From: Natronococcus roseus
GTDB lineage: Archaea; Halobacteriota; Halobacteria; Halobacteriales; Natrialbaceae
Direction: 5' to 3'
NCBI RefSeq assembly: GCF_043677095.1
Contig: NZ_JBHLJR010000007.1
Location: 62,001 to 126,000, forward strand
Length of the DNA stretch: 64,000 bases
The stretch's first letter is position 1, and each line of letters begins with the position of its first letter. Of the stretch, positions 16,239 to 24,870 are shown one piece after another. The position numbers and the translations under genes are program-made. The notes beneath the pieces were generated by a model. The model saw nothing but the letters and a program-made list of their open reading frames with translations, did no database searches and had not been told where the DNA came from.

Positions 16239-17240
16239 ATGAGGGATCTGACGACCGCTAACACGATGCGCGAGCGGGCCGCCGAGAATCGCTACAAGCT
16301 CTGGGTGCTCCTCAACGCGAACCGATGGCTCCTCACCGGGATGCTGGCAGCGGGCATCTTTTCGCTGTTGATGCTCTGGGGCGTCTCGAGTTCGCAGTCG
16401 ATCCGCGCGGTGATCGCCTCGGAGGACTGGGTGAAGATGACGTTTCAGGCGCTGGTCGGCGCCCTCATCACCGGGACGACACTCGTGGTCTCGATCAACC
16501 AGCTGGTCCTCTCCCAGGAGATCGGACCGCTGGGGAGCCAGCGAAAGCGAATGGATCTCGCGATGGACTTCTACCAGAACACCGACGAGCTACTGGACTT
16601 TCCGAGTCCCGCGAACCCGGCGCTGTTCCTCAAGGAACTCATCGACGCGACCAGCGATCGGGCTCGACAATTCGAACAGACCGTGCAACGCAGCGACGAC
16701 GAGGACCTCCGCGCACAGACTGCAGAGTACGTCGACGACCTCCTCGAGAACGCGACCGTGGCCGGGGAGGGGTTGGCGGGCGCCGACTTCGGGTCGTACG
16801 ACGTGATGAACTCGGCGCTGAACTACAACTACGACCGGAAAATGTACGATCTTCGCTGGCTGTTGGCCGAACACGAGGACCGCCTCTCGGACGAGCAGCG
16901 CGAAGCCGGCGTCCGGACGCTCGAGGCGCTGACGATGTACGGGCCGGCGAGAGAGTACATCAAGACGCTGTACTTCCAGTGGTCGCTCGTCAAGCTCTCG
17001 CAGGGGATCCTCTATCTGGCCGTCCTCGCGCTCGTCGTCGCCGGCGGGATGCTGTTGTTCGTCGACGAGGGGACGATGATCGGATCGCTGTTCGGCGTCG
17101 ACCACCTGCTGTGGATCGTCGCTCTCGCGTACACGATCTGCGTGCTGCCGTTTCTGCTGTTCGTCTCCTACATTCTTCGTCTGGCGACGATCGCGAAACG
17201 AACGTCGGCGATGGGCCCGCTGGTCCTTCGGGGGGACTGA
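16239..17240 (+). CDS. Haloarchaeal membrane protein of unknown function
   Basis: A 333-residue protein with two N-terminal hydrophobic helices (about residues 29-49 and 68-90), a charged central domain of about 160 residues rich in Asp/Glu/Arg, and two C-terminal helices (about 252-275 and 283-310). The middle domain would face one side of the membrane and look helical. I do not recognise a named family. It follows the DUF4177 gene closely. Confidence 0.85.
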   Translation: MRDLTTANTMRERAAENRYKLWVLLNANRWLLTGMLAAGIFSLLMLWGVSSSQSIRAVIASEDWVKMTFQALVGALITGTTLVVSINQLVLSQEIGPLGSQRKRMDLAMDFYQNTDELLDFPSPANPALFLKELIDATSDRARQFEQTVQRSDDEDLRAQTAEYVDDLLENATVAGEGLAGADFGSYDVMNSALNYNYDRKMYDLRWLLAEHEDRLSDEQREAGVRTLEALTMYGPAREYIKTLYFQWSLVKLSQGILYLAVLALVVAGGMLLFVDEGTMIGSLFGVDHLLWIVALAYTICVLPFLLFVSYILRLATIAKRTSAMGPLVLRGD

Positions 17241-17272
17241 GATCGTTCGTCGAAATCTCGGTCGCTTCGCCG

Positions 17273-17626
17273 TCAGTCTCCCCCTCGAGCGTCCGACAGC
17301 TGGCACCGAACGCAGCGGTCACCGGGGAAGCAAGCGCCGTTCTCGTACGGACAGTCCGATTCGTCGACGTCGACGGAGAGCTCGCGTTTCGCGTCCTCCC
17401 ACGCGGTTTCCCAGACCTCGATGTCCATCTCCGCGGAGGTGAAGACGACGCTGTCGTCGCGGTCGACGATCTTCGCCGCCGTCACCGACCGATGGTGGTC
17501 CTTCACCACGCCGATCGCGTCGGAGTACGACCCGCATCGGATCGTCCTCGTTTCGTCGCCGTCGTCCAGCAGGCGAACGGTTACGGAGCCGTCGATCTCC
17601 TCGGTCGGTTCCAGTCCTCCGGTCAT
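17273..17626 (-). CDS. Conserved-looking haloarchaeal protein with C-terminal cysteine cluster
   Basis: A 117-residue protein. The first 85 residues form a mixed alpha/beta acidic domain. The C-terminus carries CPYENGACFPGDRCVRC, four cysteines plus spacing that suits a zinc or Fe-S site. The ATG at 17624-17626 (MTGGLEP) is preferred over an upstream in-frame start because the extension has no domain character. Function unknown. Confidence 0.75.
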   Translation of the reverse strand: MTGGLEPTEEIDGSVTVRLLDDGDETRTIRCGSYSDAIGVVKDHHRSVTAAKIVDRDDSVVFTSAEMDIEVWETAWEDAKRELSVDVDESDCPYENGACFPGDRCVRCQLSDARGGD

Positions 17627-17768
17627 ACTGTCGGGGTCGGGCCGCCGACACAAAAGGGTGCGCTCGAGTTTCGACGAATCCGACGTTCGTACTGGCGGAC
17701 AGTATCAGCCTCGTCCGAAGTGTGAGCAATCCAAAGAGCCATCCGATGTTCCCTCGTCACTGAACGGT

Positions 17769-19211
17769 ATGGTCACCGTTAGATCGGTCGTCCAGTGGGG
17801 GCTGGGCGTGCTCGTCGCGCTCTTTGCGCTCACCGCGCTCTCCGCGATCGAACTCTCACCGCTCTCGATACTGCAGGGCGTGCTCGCCGCCCTCCTGTTT
17901 CTCGGCGCTGCGGCGCTTATCGTTCCGCGAACGCGGGCGGCGATCGTCGGACGGACCGATCGTTCCCTCTCGTCGGGGGTCCTCGCCGTCCTCGTCGTGG
18001 TCGCGGTTCTGACCGGGATGCTGGTCACGCCGCTCGACGCCGACGACGAACCCGCGGTCGACGCCGATGCCGAGGACCTCGAAGCCGCCGATACCGACGG
18101 CCAGGCGGACGACGGAACGCAAGCCGACGAGACGAACGACGCGGACGACGAGGTGGAGTCCGACGACGGTGCAGCGGACGAAACCGGTAGCGAACCGGGA
18201 TCAGCGCAGGCGGACGCCGATGACGACGGTACCGAAGCGGAAGGCACCGACGACGGCTCGAGCGACGAGTCGGAAGCAGCTAGCACGGACGGCGACCCGG
18301 AGACCGAACGGACGACCGATGTCGAGGGCGAACTCGAGATCCACCACATCGACGTCGGCCAGGCCGACGCGACGCTTCTGGTCACGCCCGACGACGAAAC
18401 GGTGCTGATCGACACCGGCGACTGGCGCCAGGACGGCTCGGACGTCATCGCCTATCTCGAGTCCCAGAACGTCGATCGGATCGATCACCTCGTGGCGACC
18501 CACGCACACGCAGATCACATCGGCGGCCACGCCGCCGTGATCGAGCACTTCGAAACCGGCGGTGACGGCGTCGGAGCCGCCTACGACTCGGGCGTCGCCC
18601 ACGACTCCGCGACCTACGAGAACTACCTCGACGCGATCGAAGAACACGACGTCGACCTCTTCGAGGTCGAGGAGGGCGACGAACTGCCGATCGACGGGAT
18701 CGAAGCGACCGCGCTGAACCCGCCCGCAGGCGAATCCGACGACGACCTCCACTACAACAGCGTCTCGATCGCGTTCGAGTTCGGCGAGTTCGCCTACCTG
18801 ACGACCGGCGACGCCGAGGCCGACGCCGAACGGCGGATGGTCGAGGCCCACGGCGACGACCTCGAGGCTGACGCGTACCAGGCCGGCCACCACGGCTCGT
18901 CGACGTCGTCCACCCAGCCGTTCGTGGACGCGGTCGAGCCGGAGATCGCCGTCATCTCGAGCGGCTACGACAGCCAGTACGGCCACCCACACGAGGAAGT
19001 GCTCGAGGAGTACGCCGAGCGAGGGATCGAGACCTACTGGACGGGCGTCCACGGCGACGTCGTGGTGACGACCGACGGAACCGACGGAAGCGTCGAGACC
19101 GAACGGGAGTTCTCGACGGACGCGGCCGACCTCATCGAAGAGCGACCGGACGAACAGGCCCGCGTCGCCACACCACAGGTTAATACGGCTACGGCCGGTG
19201 TGTCCGGGTAA
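17769..19211 (+). CDS. ComEC/Rec2-like metallo-beta-lactamase-fold hydrolase, membrane anchored
   Basis: A 480-residue protein. Two or three hydrophobic helices in the first 85 residues are followed by a roughly 100-residue, extremely acidic low-complexity linker, then an MBL domain starting LEIHHIDVGQADATLLV. The metal motif is THAHADHIGGH, with later ligands in LTTGDAEADAE and GHHGSSTSST. The architecture resembles the extracellular nuclease domain of ComEC without its channel, tethered outside the cell by the linker. The ATG at 17769 begins the hydrophobic segment. It overlaps the DUF3006 gene by one base. Confidence 0.9.
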   Translation: MVTVRSVVQWGLGVLVALFALTALSAIELSPLSILQGVLAALLFLGAAALIVPRTRAAIVGRTDRSLSSGVLAVLVVVAVLTGMLVTPLDADDEPAVDADAEDLEAADTDGQADDGTQADETNDADDEVESDDGAADETGSEPGSAQADADDDGTEAEGTDDGSSDESEAASTDGDPETERTTDVEGELEIHHIDVGQADATLLVTPDDETVLIDTGDWRQDGSDVIAYLESQNVDRIDHLVATHAHADHIGGHAAVIEHFETGGDGVGAAYDSGVAHDSATYENYLDAIEEHDVDLFEVEEGDELPIDGIEATALNPPAGESDDDLHYNSVSIAFEFGEFAYLTTGDAEADAERRMVEAHGDDLEADAYQAGHHGSSTSSTQPFVDAVEPEIAVISSGYDSQYGHPHEEVLEEYAERGIETYWTGVHGDVVVTTDGTDGSVETEREFSTDAADLIEERPDEQARVATPQVNTATAGVSG

Positions 19212-19489
19212 TGACCGCCGACGGCTCGTTCACCTGCGTCGTCGATCGCATCGTCGACGGGACGACGGCCGTCGTGCTCGTAGAGGAGGACGGCGACGTC
19301 GTCGACCAGCTGGATCTCGACCTCGAGACGCTCCCGGAGGAGTGTCGCCACGAAGGGGCGCTGTTCGACGCCGACGTCTCCGACGGTGCGCTCGTCGACC
19401 TCGAGTACCGACCCGAGCGCGAGCGAAAGCGACGGGAGCGGCTTCAGGAGAAGTTCGATCGGCTCTCGAAGCGACTCGATGAGCAGTAG
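19211..19489 (+). CDS. DUF3006 domain protein
   Basis: A 92-residue protein: DUF3006 core FTCVVDRIVDGTTAVVLVEE followed by LDLETLPEECRHEGALFD and a basic helical tail (about residues 65-92). The stop of the upstream hydrolase and this start share a base (TAATG), so they are coupled. DUF3006 genes commonly follow ComEC-like MBL genes, which supports a joint role, possibly in processing external DNA or another phosphoester. Confidence 0.9.
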   Translation: MTADGSFTCVVDRIVDGTTAVVLVEEDGDVVDQLDLDLETLPEECRHEGALFDADVSDGALVDLEYRPERERKRRERLQEKFDRLSKRLDEQ

Positions 19490-19642
19490 TTTCCCTCCGG
19501 TGTCGGGCGGTTCACGACGGAGTCGCAGGCGGACAAACGGGAAGTTTCGACTCGCTGTGAAGCGTCGAGCCAGTCCGGCCCGAGAGGATTCGCGTCGGTG
19601 CTCTCGAGAACGGGGCGGTAGTTGATCGTCCGTCTGCCCGAC

Positions 19643-19756
19643 TCAGTCCGCGCTGTGGGCCGGAATGGATCCACACTCCGGGCAGCCGACGTGTTTCGTC
19701 GTTCTGTAGTCGAGCGCAGCACTGCATCGGGTACACTTGTACTCGGTTTCGGTCAT
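19643..19756 (-). CDS. Zinc-ribbon microprotein (37 aa)
   Basis: Starts MTETEYKCTRCSAALDY and has two Cys pairs, CTRC (8-11) and CPEC (26-29), forming a complete zinc ribbon. A minus-strand TATA-like stretch (TATACG near 19777-19785) lies at the right distance for leaderless expression. Such microproteins are frequent in haloarchaea and several affect swarming or biofilm formation, but this one cannot be assigned. Confidence 0.75.
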   Translation of the reverse strand: MTETEYKCTRCSAALDYRTTKHVGCPECGSIPAHSAD

Positions 19757-19844
19757 CGAACGCTGGTAATCCGCTCGAGCGTATATGCTTTGTGCGACGT
19801 CTATAACGGTTAATTCGACAGATACGGGACGTCTCGCCTCGTGG

Positions 19845-20438
19845 TCAGCCGGCACGTTCGTCGGCGCCGACGTTTTCCCGGCTCTCGAACGAGTCGGGAT
19901 CGGGCTCGATGTTGGCGAACTGGACCGCTCGCGTTCCGAGCGTCTCGACGCGCTGGCGAACGTCCTCGTCGATCAGTTCTCGGTCCTCGAACCGACTGTG
20001 GGCGTTCGGCACCGCTGCCTGGTGCGGTAACACCCAGGCGTCGAGCGCCCGGCAGACGACCCGCAGGTGGTCGAGCGCTCCGATTGGGAAACTGCCGCCG
20101 GAGACCGCGAGCAGCCCGACGGTCTTGTTCTCGAACTCGTCGAACCCGCAGTAGTCGAGCGCGGTCTTCAGCACCGAGGAGTACGAGCCGTGGTACATCG
20201 GCGTCCCCAGGAGGATGGCGTCGGCCTCCCGAACACGCCGGGCGAGTTCCGACGCGTCGCCGGCCTCGTCGTCGTCGGCGTCGAACAGCGGGATCTCGAG
20301 TTCCCGGAGGTCGACCAGTTCGGTGCTCGCACCGGCGGCCTCGGCCGCGTCTAAGGCGTGTCGCAGGGCTGGGCGGGTGTAGCTCTCCTCGCGGAGGCTG
20401 CCGGCGATTGCGACGACGCGGACCGTGTTCTCGTCCAT
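19845..20438 (-). CDS. NADPH-dependent FMN reductase
   Basis: A 197-residue flavodoxin-fold reductase. The phosphate loop is IAGSLREESYTRPAL near residue 10, followed by LLGTPMYHGSYSSVLKTALD near residue 78 and AVSGGSFPIGAL, the family FMN-binding pattern. It would supply reduced FMN or reduce quinones or azo compounds in the cytoplasm. Same strand as the DoxX/BNR pair, separated by 62 bases. Confidence 0.92.
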   Translation of the reverse strand: MDENTVRVVAIAGSLREESYTRPALRHALDAAEAAGASTELVDLRELEIPLFDADDDEAGDASELARRVREADAILLGTPMYHGSYSSVLKTALDYCGFDEFENKTVGLLAVSGGSFPIGALDHLRVVCRALDAWVLPHQAAVPNAHSRFEDRELIDEDVRQRVETLGTRAVQFANIEPDPDSFESRENVGADERAG

Positions 20439-20500
20439 AGGCCACGTTCGCGAGGACGGGTTAAAATCGCTCTCCCGCACGCGGCGGCCCGATCGGTCCG

Positions 20501-20896
20501 CTACTCGTTCGTCGCGACGGAGTCGTCGTTCGCGGCCTCGAGCAGGAGGACCGCGCCGCCGAGGAGGGCGACGTTCTTGCAGAAGTTGATCTTGTTCGCC
20601 TGGCGCTCTTCGCCCTCCATCGTCCAGAAGTCGTGGATCCCCGGCGTCGTCCCGAGGAAGAAGACGATCACCGCGCCGGCGGACGCTCGAGGAAACTTCC
20701 AGCAGACGATGCCCAGATTGGCGACGAACAGCATGCCGGTAACGAACGGGACGAGCAGATCGGGGACGGGAACGCCCTTCTCGCGGGCGATCTCGACACG
20801 CTTCTCGTTGCTCTGGAAACCGTCGACGGCCATGTACATGAGCGTCGCCCCGTACAGCAGTCGGCCCAATCTCGAGGGTGGAGACGAGTCGGCCAT
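20501..20896 (-). CDS. DoxX-family membrane protein
   Basis: A 131-residue protein with four hydrophobic helices (about residues 10-25, 46-67, 70-85, 104-122), the DoxX/SURF4-like topology. The start lies three bases after the stop of the upstream BNR protein, showing a tight operon. DoxX proteins associate with respiratory or thiol-redox complexes, but no partner is evident here. Confidence 0.82.
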   Translation of the reverse strand: MADSSPPSRLGRLLYGATLMYMAVDGFQSNEKRVEIAREKGVPVPDLLVPFVTGMLFVANLGIVCWKFPRASAGAVIVFFLGTTPGIHDFWTMEGEERQANKINFCKNVALLGGAVLLLEAANDDSVATNE

Positions 20897-20899
20897 CGC

Positions 20900-21946
20900 T
20901 CAGATCGCCTCCATTCGGCTGACGTTGGCTCCGAGTCGGCCGACCGTCTCGTACGCCCCGCTTTCGTCGCGTCGCATGATCCGACCCTCGACGTCGTCTC
21001 GTTGGTCGGGGACGTCGAACAGTCCCGAACCACAGAGGACGTCGCCGTCGTGGACGGTCCACGTCTCGATGACCTCGTGGGGTTCCCCGGGGAACGGCAC
21101 CCGTTCGAAGTCCCGCCCGAAGTTCGTCGACTCGAACAGCGCGACCTCGTGTTCGTCGTCGACCCAGGCCGGCGGCGCCTCCTCGCCGCCACAGAAGAAC
21201 AGCCGTCCGTCGTGGACGAACACCCGCCGGATGTACGAGAAGTCGTTGCCGTCGTCGATCCGGGTCCAGGAGTCGCCCGCGTTCGTCGTCCGGTAGAGGC
21301 CGCCGACGCCGACCGCGTGACCCAGACCGAGGTTCTCGAGGTCGTGGTCCAGATATCCGGTCGTCGCGAGCCAGACGTCTTCCGAGATCGGCAGCACCTG
21401 ATGGACGTCGTCGGTGATCGTCTCCCGGCGGTCGAGCCAGATCTGACCACCATCGTTGCTCAGGTGGATCCCACCGGCTTCGACGCCAGCGATGAGTCGT
21501 TCCGGGCGACCAGGGACGGCCTCGAGCGCGCGCAGCCGCGCGTAGTGAGGATCGATCGGCGACTCCCAGTGACCGCGGGAGGGGAGTTCTCGAAACCCCT
21601 TCAGCTCCGACCACGTCTCGCCGTCGTCGACCGAGCGGTAGATGTAGGGATCGTTCGTTCCCGCATAGAGCGCCCCGTCGGCCGTCGCGAGAATCGACCA
21701 CACCTCGCTCTCGCCGGCGTGCCAGAAGCGGTCGCCGAGGGGAACCTCGAGGTCCGCCCAGGTCCGGCCGCCGTCCCTCGAGCGGTACGCCCCCGTCGAC
21801 GACGCGACGAACACGCCGTCGGCGTGGTCCCACGATCTGACCGCCGTGACGACCCCGCAGTCGAGCACCTGCTCTGCCCCGTCCCGATCAAAGGGGACCC
21901 CGGCGACCCGGTAGAGGCCGTCGTCCGTCCCGATCAGCAGCGCCAT
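20900..21946 (-). CDS. BNR/Asp-box repeat beta-propeller protein
   Basis: A 348-residue protein without a signal peptide, containing several Asp boxes: SRDGGRTWADL, SVDDGETWSEL, SNDGGQIWLD and TTNAGDSWTRI. These mark a sialidase-like beta-propeller. Cytosolic location and absent catalytic residues argue against a glycosidase. The ATG at 21944-21946 lies about 27 bases from a TATA element, so translation starts there. Function unknown. Confidence 0.88.
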   Translation of the reverse strand: MALLIGTDDGLYRVAGVPFDRDGAEQVLDCGVVTAVRSWDHADGVFVASSTGAYRSRDGGRTWADLEVPLGDRFWHAGESEVWSILATADGALYAGTNDPYIYRSVDDGETWSELKGFRELPSRGHWESPIDPHYARLRALEAVPGRPERLIAGVEAGGIHLSNDGGQIWLDRRETITDDVHQVLPISEDVWLATTGYLDHDLENLGLGHAVGVGGLYRTTNAGDSWTRIDDGNDFSYIRRVFVHDGRLFFCGGEEAPPAWVDDEHEVALFESTNFGRDFERVPFPGEPHEVIETWTVHDGDVLCGSGLFDVPDQRDDVEGRIMRRDESGAYETVGRLGANVSRMEAI

Positions 21947-21970
21947 GTGTGTCACGTTACTTCGACACAT

Positions 21971-21996
21971 AATAAAGTTTTACCAGCCTGTAAAAC
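21971..21996 (-). promoter_or_regulatory. Promoter of the BNR-DoxX operon with overlapping inverted repeat
   Basis: A minus-strand TTTATT element (about 21971-21978) sits 27 bases before the BNR start. Directly next to it lie perfect arms GTTTTAC (21977-21983) and GTAAAAC (21990-21996) with a six-base spacer. The half sites resemble those of the TetR-type palindrome at 27641-27656, so a TetR regulator could act here. Confidence 0.5.
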
Positions 21997-22079
21997 GCTA
22001 AGTGGTCGCGCCGACGATAGGGAAGTCGTTGCAGCTATAGCGGCCTCGTCCGCACCGTTTGCCCACTCGATCTGAACCC

Positions 22080-23081
22080 ATGCCACCGACACACCCGACG
22101 AAACGGCCGACCGACGCAGCGCACATCGACGACTATCCGGAGCTGCCGACCAACCTCCTCAACCTGCCCTGGATCGACGTCCACAACCACGCCCACACGC
22201 TCTCGTGGGACGATCGCGAGCGGTACGCCCTCTCGGGCTGCGAGTCGATGGTGATGGTCGCCTCGGGCTACCACTGGACGCCGTACAAGCCGGTCAGAGC
22301 CGAGGACATCCGGTACCTCTGGGACGACGCGATCAACCGCCGCGCGGCGATCGAGCGAAACCACTTCTTCGAGGCCAACCTCGGGCTAGGGATCCACACG
22401 GGTGTCCGCATCGAGAACCCCGACGAGGCGCTCGAGGCGATGGCCGACTACTGCGCCCTCGAGGAGGTCGTCGCGGTCGGCGAGACCGGCGTCACCCCCT
22501 CCCAGCACGTCAGTCGCTGGGACCTCGACGAACAGCGCGCGATCGTCCAGGCCCAGATGGAGCTCGCGGATGCCCACGACCTCCCGGTGCTCCTCCACAC
22601 GCCGAACACCTCGAGCGATTCGGGCCGATCCTACCGTTCGGGAATCGGGACGCCGGGCTACGAAAAGAACCCGGGGTTGGGACAGGAGCCAGTGATCGAC
22701 GCCGAGAACCCGGCGCTCGAGGCGGTGAAGATCGACGTCGAAGCGGCTCGAGACGCCGGTCTCGACGAGGACCAGGTCGTCGCCTCCCACGCGGACGAGA
22801 ACAACACGGAGTACCTCATGGAAGAGACCGACTGCTACCTGAGCTACACCATCGGCCACTCGTGGCTGATCGGCGTCACCGCGGCGGACGTCGCCGACGC
22901 GATCGACGAGTACGGCCCCGAGCGGATCATGGTCGACACGGACTGTGCGAACGTCCTGCGGACCGATCCGTTCGCGCTGAAGCGGGCCATCCTCGAGCTG
23001 TACCGCTACGGGATCGACGAGGCGGCGATTCGGCAGGTAGTGCTCGAGAATCCGCGCGACGTATTCGACATCGGCCGGTGA
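22080..23081 (+). CDS. TatD-related metal-dependent hydrolase
   Basis: A 333-residue TIM-barrel hydrolase of the TatD/EboC-like branch. Metal ligands are visible: IDVHNHAHTLS near residue 39, VAVGETGVTPS (Glu on strand 4), VLLHTPN, VASHADENN and IMVDTDCANV (final Asp). The HNH spacing replaces the usual HxH but still gives two His. Substrate unknown; members include DNases and lactonases. The ATG at 22080 is preferred over an upstream TTG in frame. Confidence 0.85.
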   Translation: MPPTHPTKRPTDAAHIDDYPELPTNLLNLPWIDVHNHAHTLSWDDRERYALSGCESMVMVASGYHWTPYKPVRAEDIRYLWDDAINRRAAIERNHFFEANLGLGIHTGVRIENPDEALEAMADYCALEEVVAVGETGVTPSQHVSRWDLDEQRAIVQAQMELADAHDLPVLLHTPNTSSDSGRSYRSGIGTPGYEKNPGLGQEPVIDAENPALEAVKIDVEAARDAGLDEDQVVASHADENNTEYLMEETDCYLSYTIGHSWLIGVTAADVADAIDEYGPERIMVDTDCANVLRTDPFALKRAILELYRYGIDEAAIRQVVLENPRDVFDIGR

Positions 23082-23099
23082 TCCTCGAGGAGGGGATCG

Positions 23100-23906
23100 T
23101 CACCTGTTTCGCTTCGGCATCGTCGAGTGGCGCTTGACGGCGTGCATGTCCGCCCGTTCGGACGGCGGCGGTGCCATCGTCGAGAGACGCGACGAACCGC
23201 TCGAGCCGAGTCCGCCGCTCCCGTCGTCGCCTAGTCCGAGGAGTCCGTCGTCGCCTTCGTCGGCCTCCCTGGTGTCGGTTTCTTCCGCCTCGTCCTCGTC
23301 GTCCTCGCCGTCCGTGTCGTTCGCCATCACCTCCTCGAGTCGGTCCTGGACGTCGCCGATCTCGTCGCCGAACGTCTCGAGCGGCGAGCTCATCGCCTCA
23401 CGAAGGCGATCTCCGAGATCGGCGGCGGCCTCGCCGTTGCTCTCCTCGACCTCCGCCTCGCGCTCTTCGTCGGTCGTCGGTTCCCGATCGGAGAGTTCGT
23501 CCTGGTCGGTGTCCTCTGGTTCCGTCTCGTCCGTCTCGGACTGCGCCCGACGGATCGCCTCACGAACTCCGGCTGTCGCATCCTCGAGCGTGTCCTCGTC
23601 CGATCGGTCGCCGAGTTTCGCGAGGCGCAACAGTCGATGGAGATCCTCGACGCGTTCGGGATCGCCCCTCGTGATCGCCTCGAAAACGGACTCGGCCTCC
23701 GACCCGTCCGGGAGCGTCCCGAGGCCGGCGGCCTCGAGCAACGCCGTCGGCTCCGAGGACGCGACGAGTTCGTCGGCTTCCCGTGCGACTTCGAGAAGGT
23801 CGCGTCCGGCATCGTCCGTCGTCGCCTCCGGCGCCAGCAACGTTTCACTCTCGGTGCTCGCTTCGTCCAGAATCTCCGCCACTCGAGTATCGTATTCGTC
23901 GGTCAT
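23100..23906 (-). CDS. Acidic haloarchaeal protein, helical with disordered C-terminus
   Basis: A 268-residue protein. Residues 1-120 look helical (for example LLEAAGLGTLPDGSEAESVF and LHRLLRLAKLGDRSDED). Residues 125-235 are dominated by Asp, Glu, Ser and Thr and probably disordered, ending in a basic tail after a Gly/Ser-rich segment. No family recognised. It lies 21 bases downstream of the PRC-barrel gene, and both may be co-expressed with the GvpH-like gene. Confidence 0.75.
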   Translation of the reverse strand: MTDEYDTRVAEILDEASTESETLLAPEATTDDAGRDLLEVAREADELVASSEPTALLEAAGLGTLPDGSEAESVFEAITRGDPERVEDLHRLLRLAKLGDRSDEDTLEDATAGVREAIRRAQSETDETEPEDTDQDELSDREPTTDEEREAEVEESNGEAAADLGDRLREAMSSPLETFGDEIGDVQDRLEEVMANDTDGEDDEDEAEETDTREADEGDDGLLGLGDDGSGGLGSSGSSRLSTMAPPPSERADMHAVKRHSTMPKRNR

Positions 23907-23927
23907 GGATCGATCCGTGCAGAACGC

Positions 23928-24167
23928 TCACAATCGGTCTAACCGCACTTCATCGTCCGTAACCGTCTCGACGTTTCGTTCGGCGAGCTCGTAGCTCTCC
24001 TCGTCGGAATCGCCCCACCCGAGCTTCGATCTGATGGCGTCCGTAACTCCCGGATCAGGGTTGACGGAGGCGCTCTCGTTTTCGACGGTTTCGATGATGC
24101 CGATTTCGTCACCCTCGGCGTTGACGACCCGTTTGCCTTCGTCGCCGTCCGTGAATCGAGCACACAT
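23928..24167 (-). CDS. PRC-barrel-like small protein
   Basis: A 79-residue protein with the beta-barrel pattern GKRVVNAEGDEIGIIETVE and EESYELAERNVETV, common in haloarchaea. The start is the ATG at 24165-24167 (MCARFTDGD); an upstream in-frame start would add a Cys-rich segment with no domain support. PRC barrels bind RNA-processing or partition proteins, but the role of the haloarchaeal forms is unknown. Confidence 0.8.
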   Translation of the reverse strand: MCARFTDGDEGKRVVNAEGDEIGIIETVENESASVNPDPGVTDAIRSKLGWGDSDEESYELAERNVETVTDDEVRLDRL

Positions 24168-24327
24168 ACGGCAGTTCGTCAGCGAGCACCGAGTAAGAGC
24201 TGTCACCTCCATGTGCCGGGAACTCAACCTCCGGTCCTCATCCTTTCCAAAATCCGACTCGTCGTTCCGGTCCGTCCGTTCGCCGACCGGAGGACTGGGA
24301 GACGCAGACGGGCGAGAAAACGATCAT

Positions 24328-24870
24328 CTACGAAGGCGATTTCTCGGACTGTTCGGCGTCGGACGATCGGATGTAGACCTCGAGGATACCGTTCTTGAAC
24401 CACGCGTTTCGCATTTCCGACGAGGTCCAGGGAAGCTCCACCCGTCCGACAGTAGTGCCCGTCTTTTTGATGACGAGTTCGTTCGTCTCTGGATTGATTC
24501 CAGCCGTGAGATCCCCTTTGGTTGCTCCGGGAAGGTCTGCGACGACGACGAACTCCCCGTCGTCGAGACGAGTGTCGATCAAACACTCCGCGGACTCGGA
24601 TTTTCGTGCTCGTTTCCGTTCCGAATCGTCTCGGTGTTGTTTTCGATTTACCCGGCTTCTCTGAGCCGGTGGGCGTGATCCGGGCGGTCCTCTCGAGGAA
24701 CGCTTCGCCTCTTCTCCGACCACGTTCTCTAACCCCTCCGATAGCGATCGCAATCCCGCTTGAAGGGAACTCTCGATAGCGCTTGCAAGGGACGGATCGG
24801 TTCGTTGTCGATCGCGTCCGGATGCATCTCGGTCACTGTCCTCCCGCTCGTTTTCGTCCTTGTTGCTCAT
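24328..24870 (-). CDS. GvpH-like Hsp20/alpha-crystallin domain protein
   Basis: A 180-residue protein. The N-terminal half is charged and Arg/Ser-rich; residues 100-170 form an Hsp20-like beta-sandwich (LIDTRLDDGEFVVVADLPGA, then NELVIKKTG and FKNGILEVYI). This matches gas-vesicle accessory protein GvpH, a small chaperone. No gvpA, gvpF or other gas-vesicle gene lies in the window, so it is an orphan copy and may serve as a general small heat-shock protein. Confidence 0.8.
   Translation of the reverse strand: MSNKDENEREDSDRDASGRDRQRTDPSLASAIESSLQAGLRSLSEGLENVVGEEAKRSSRGPPGSRPPAQRSRVNRKQHRDDSERKRARKSESAECLIDTRLDDGEFVVVADLPGATKGDLTAGINPETNELVIKKTGTTVGRVELPWTSSEMRNAWFKNGILEVYIRSSDAEQSEKSPS

Noticed and set aside
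19845..21833. Continuous ~660-codon minus-strand frame covering the FMN reductase and the BNR region
   Set aside because: Only the last 197 codons encode the reductase; the upstream part is a shadow of the BNR and DoxX genes in another frame.
24328..24870. Gas-vesicle gene cluster
   Set aside because: Only a GvpH-like protein is present; no gvpA, gvpN, gvpF or other members were seen within the window.
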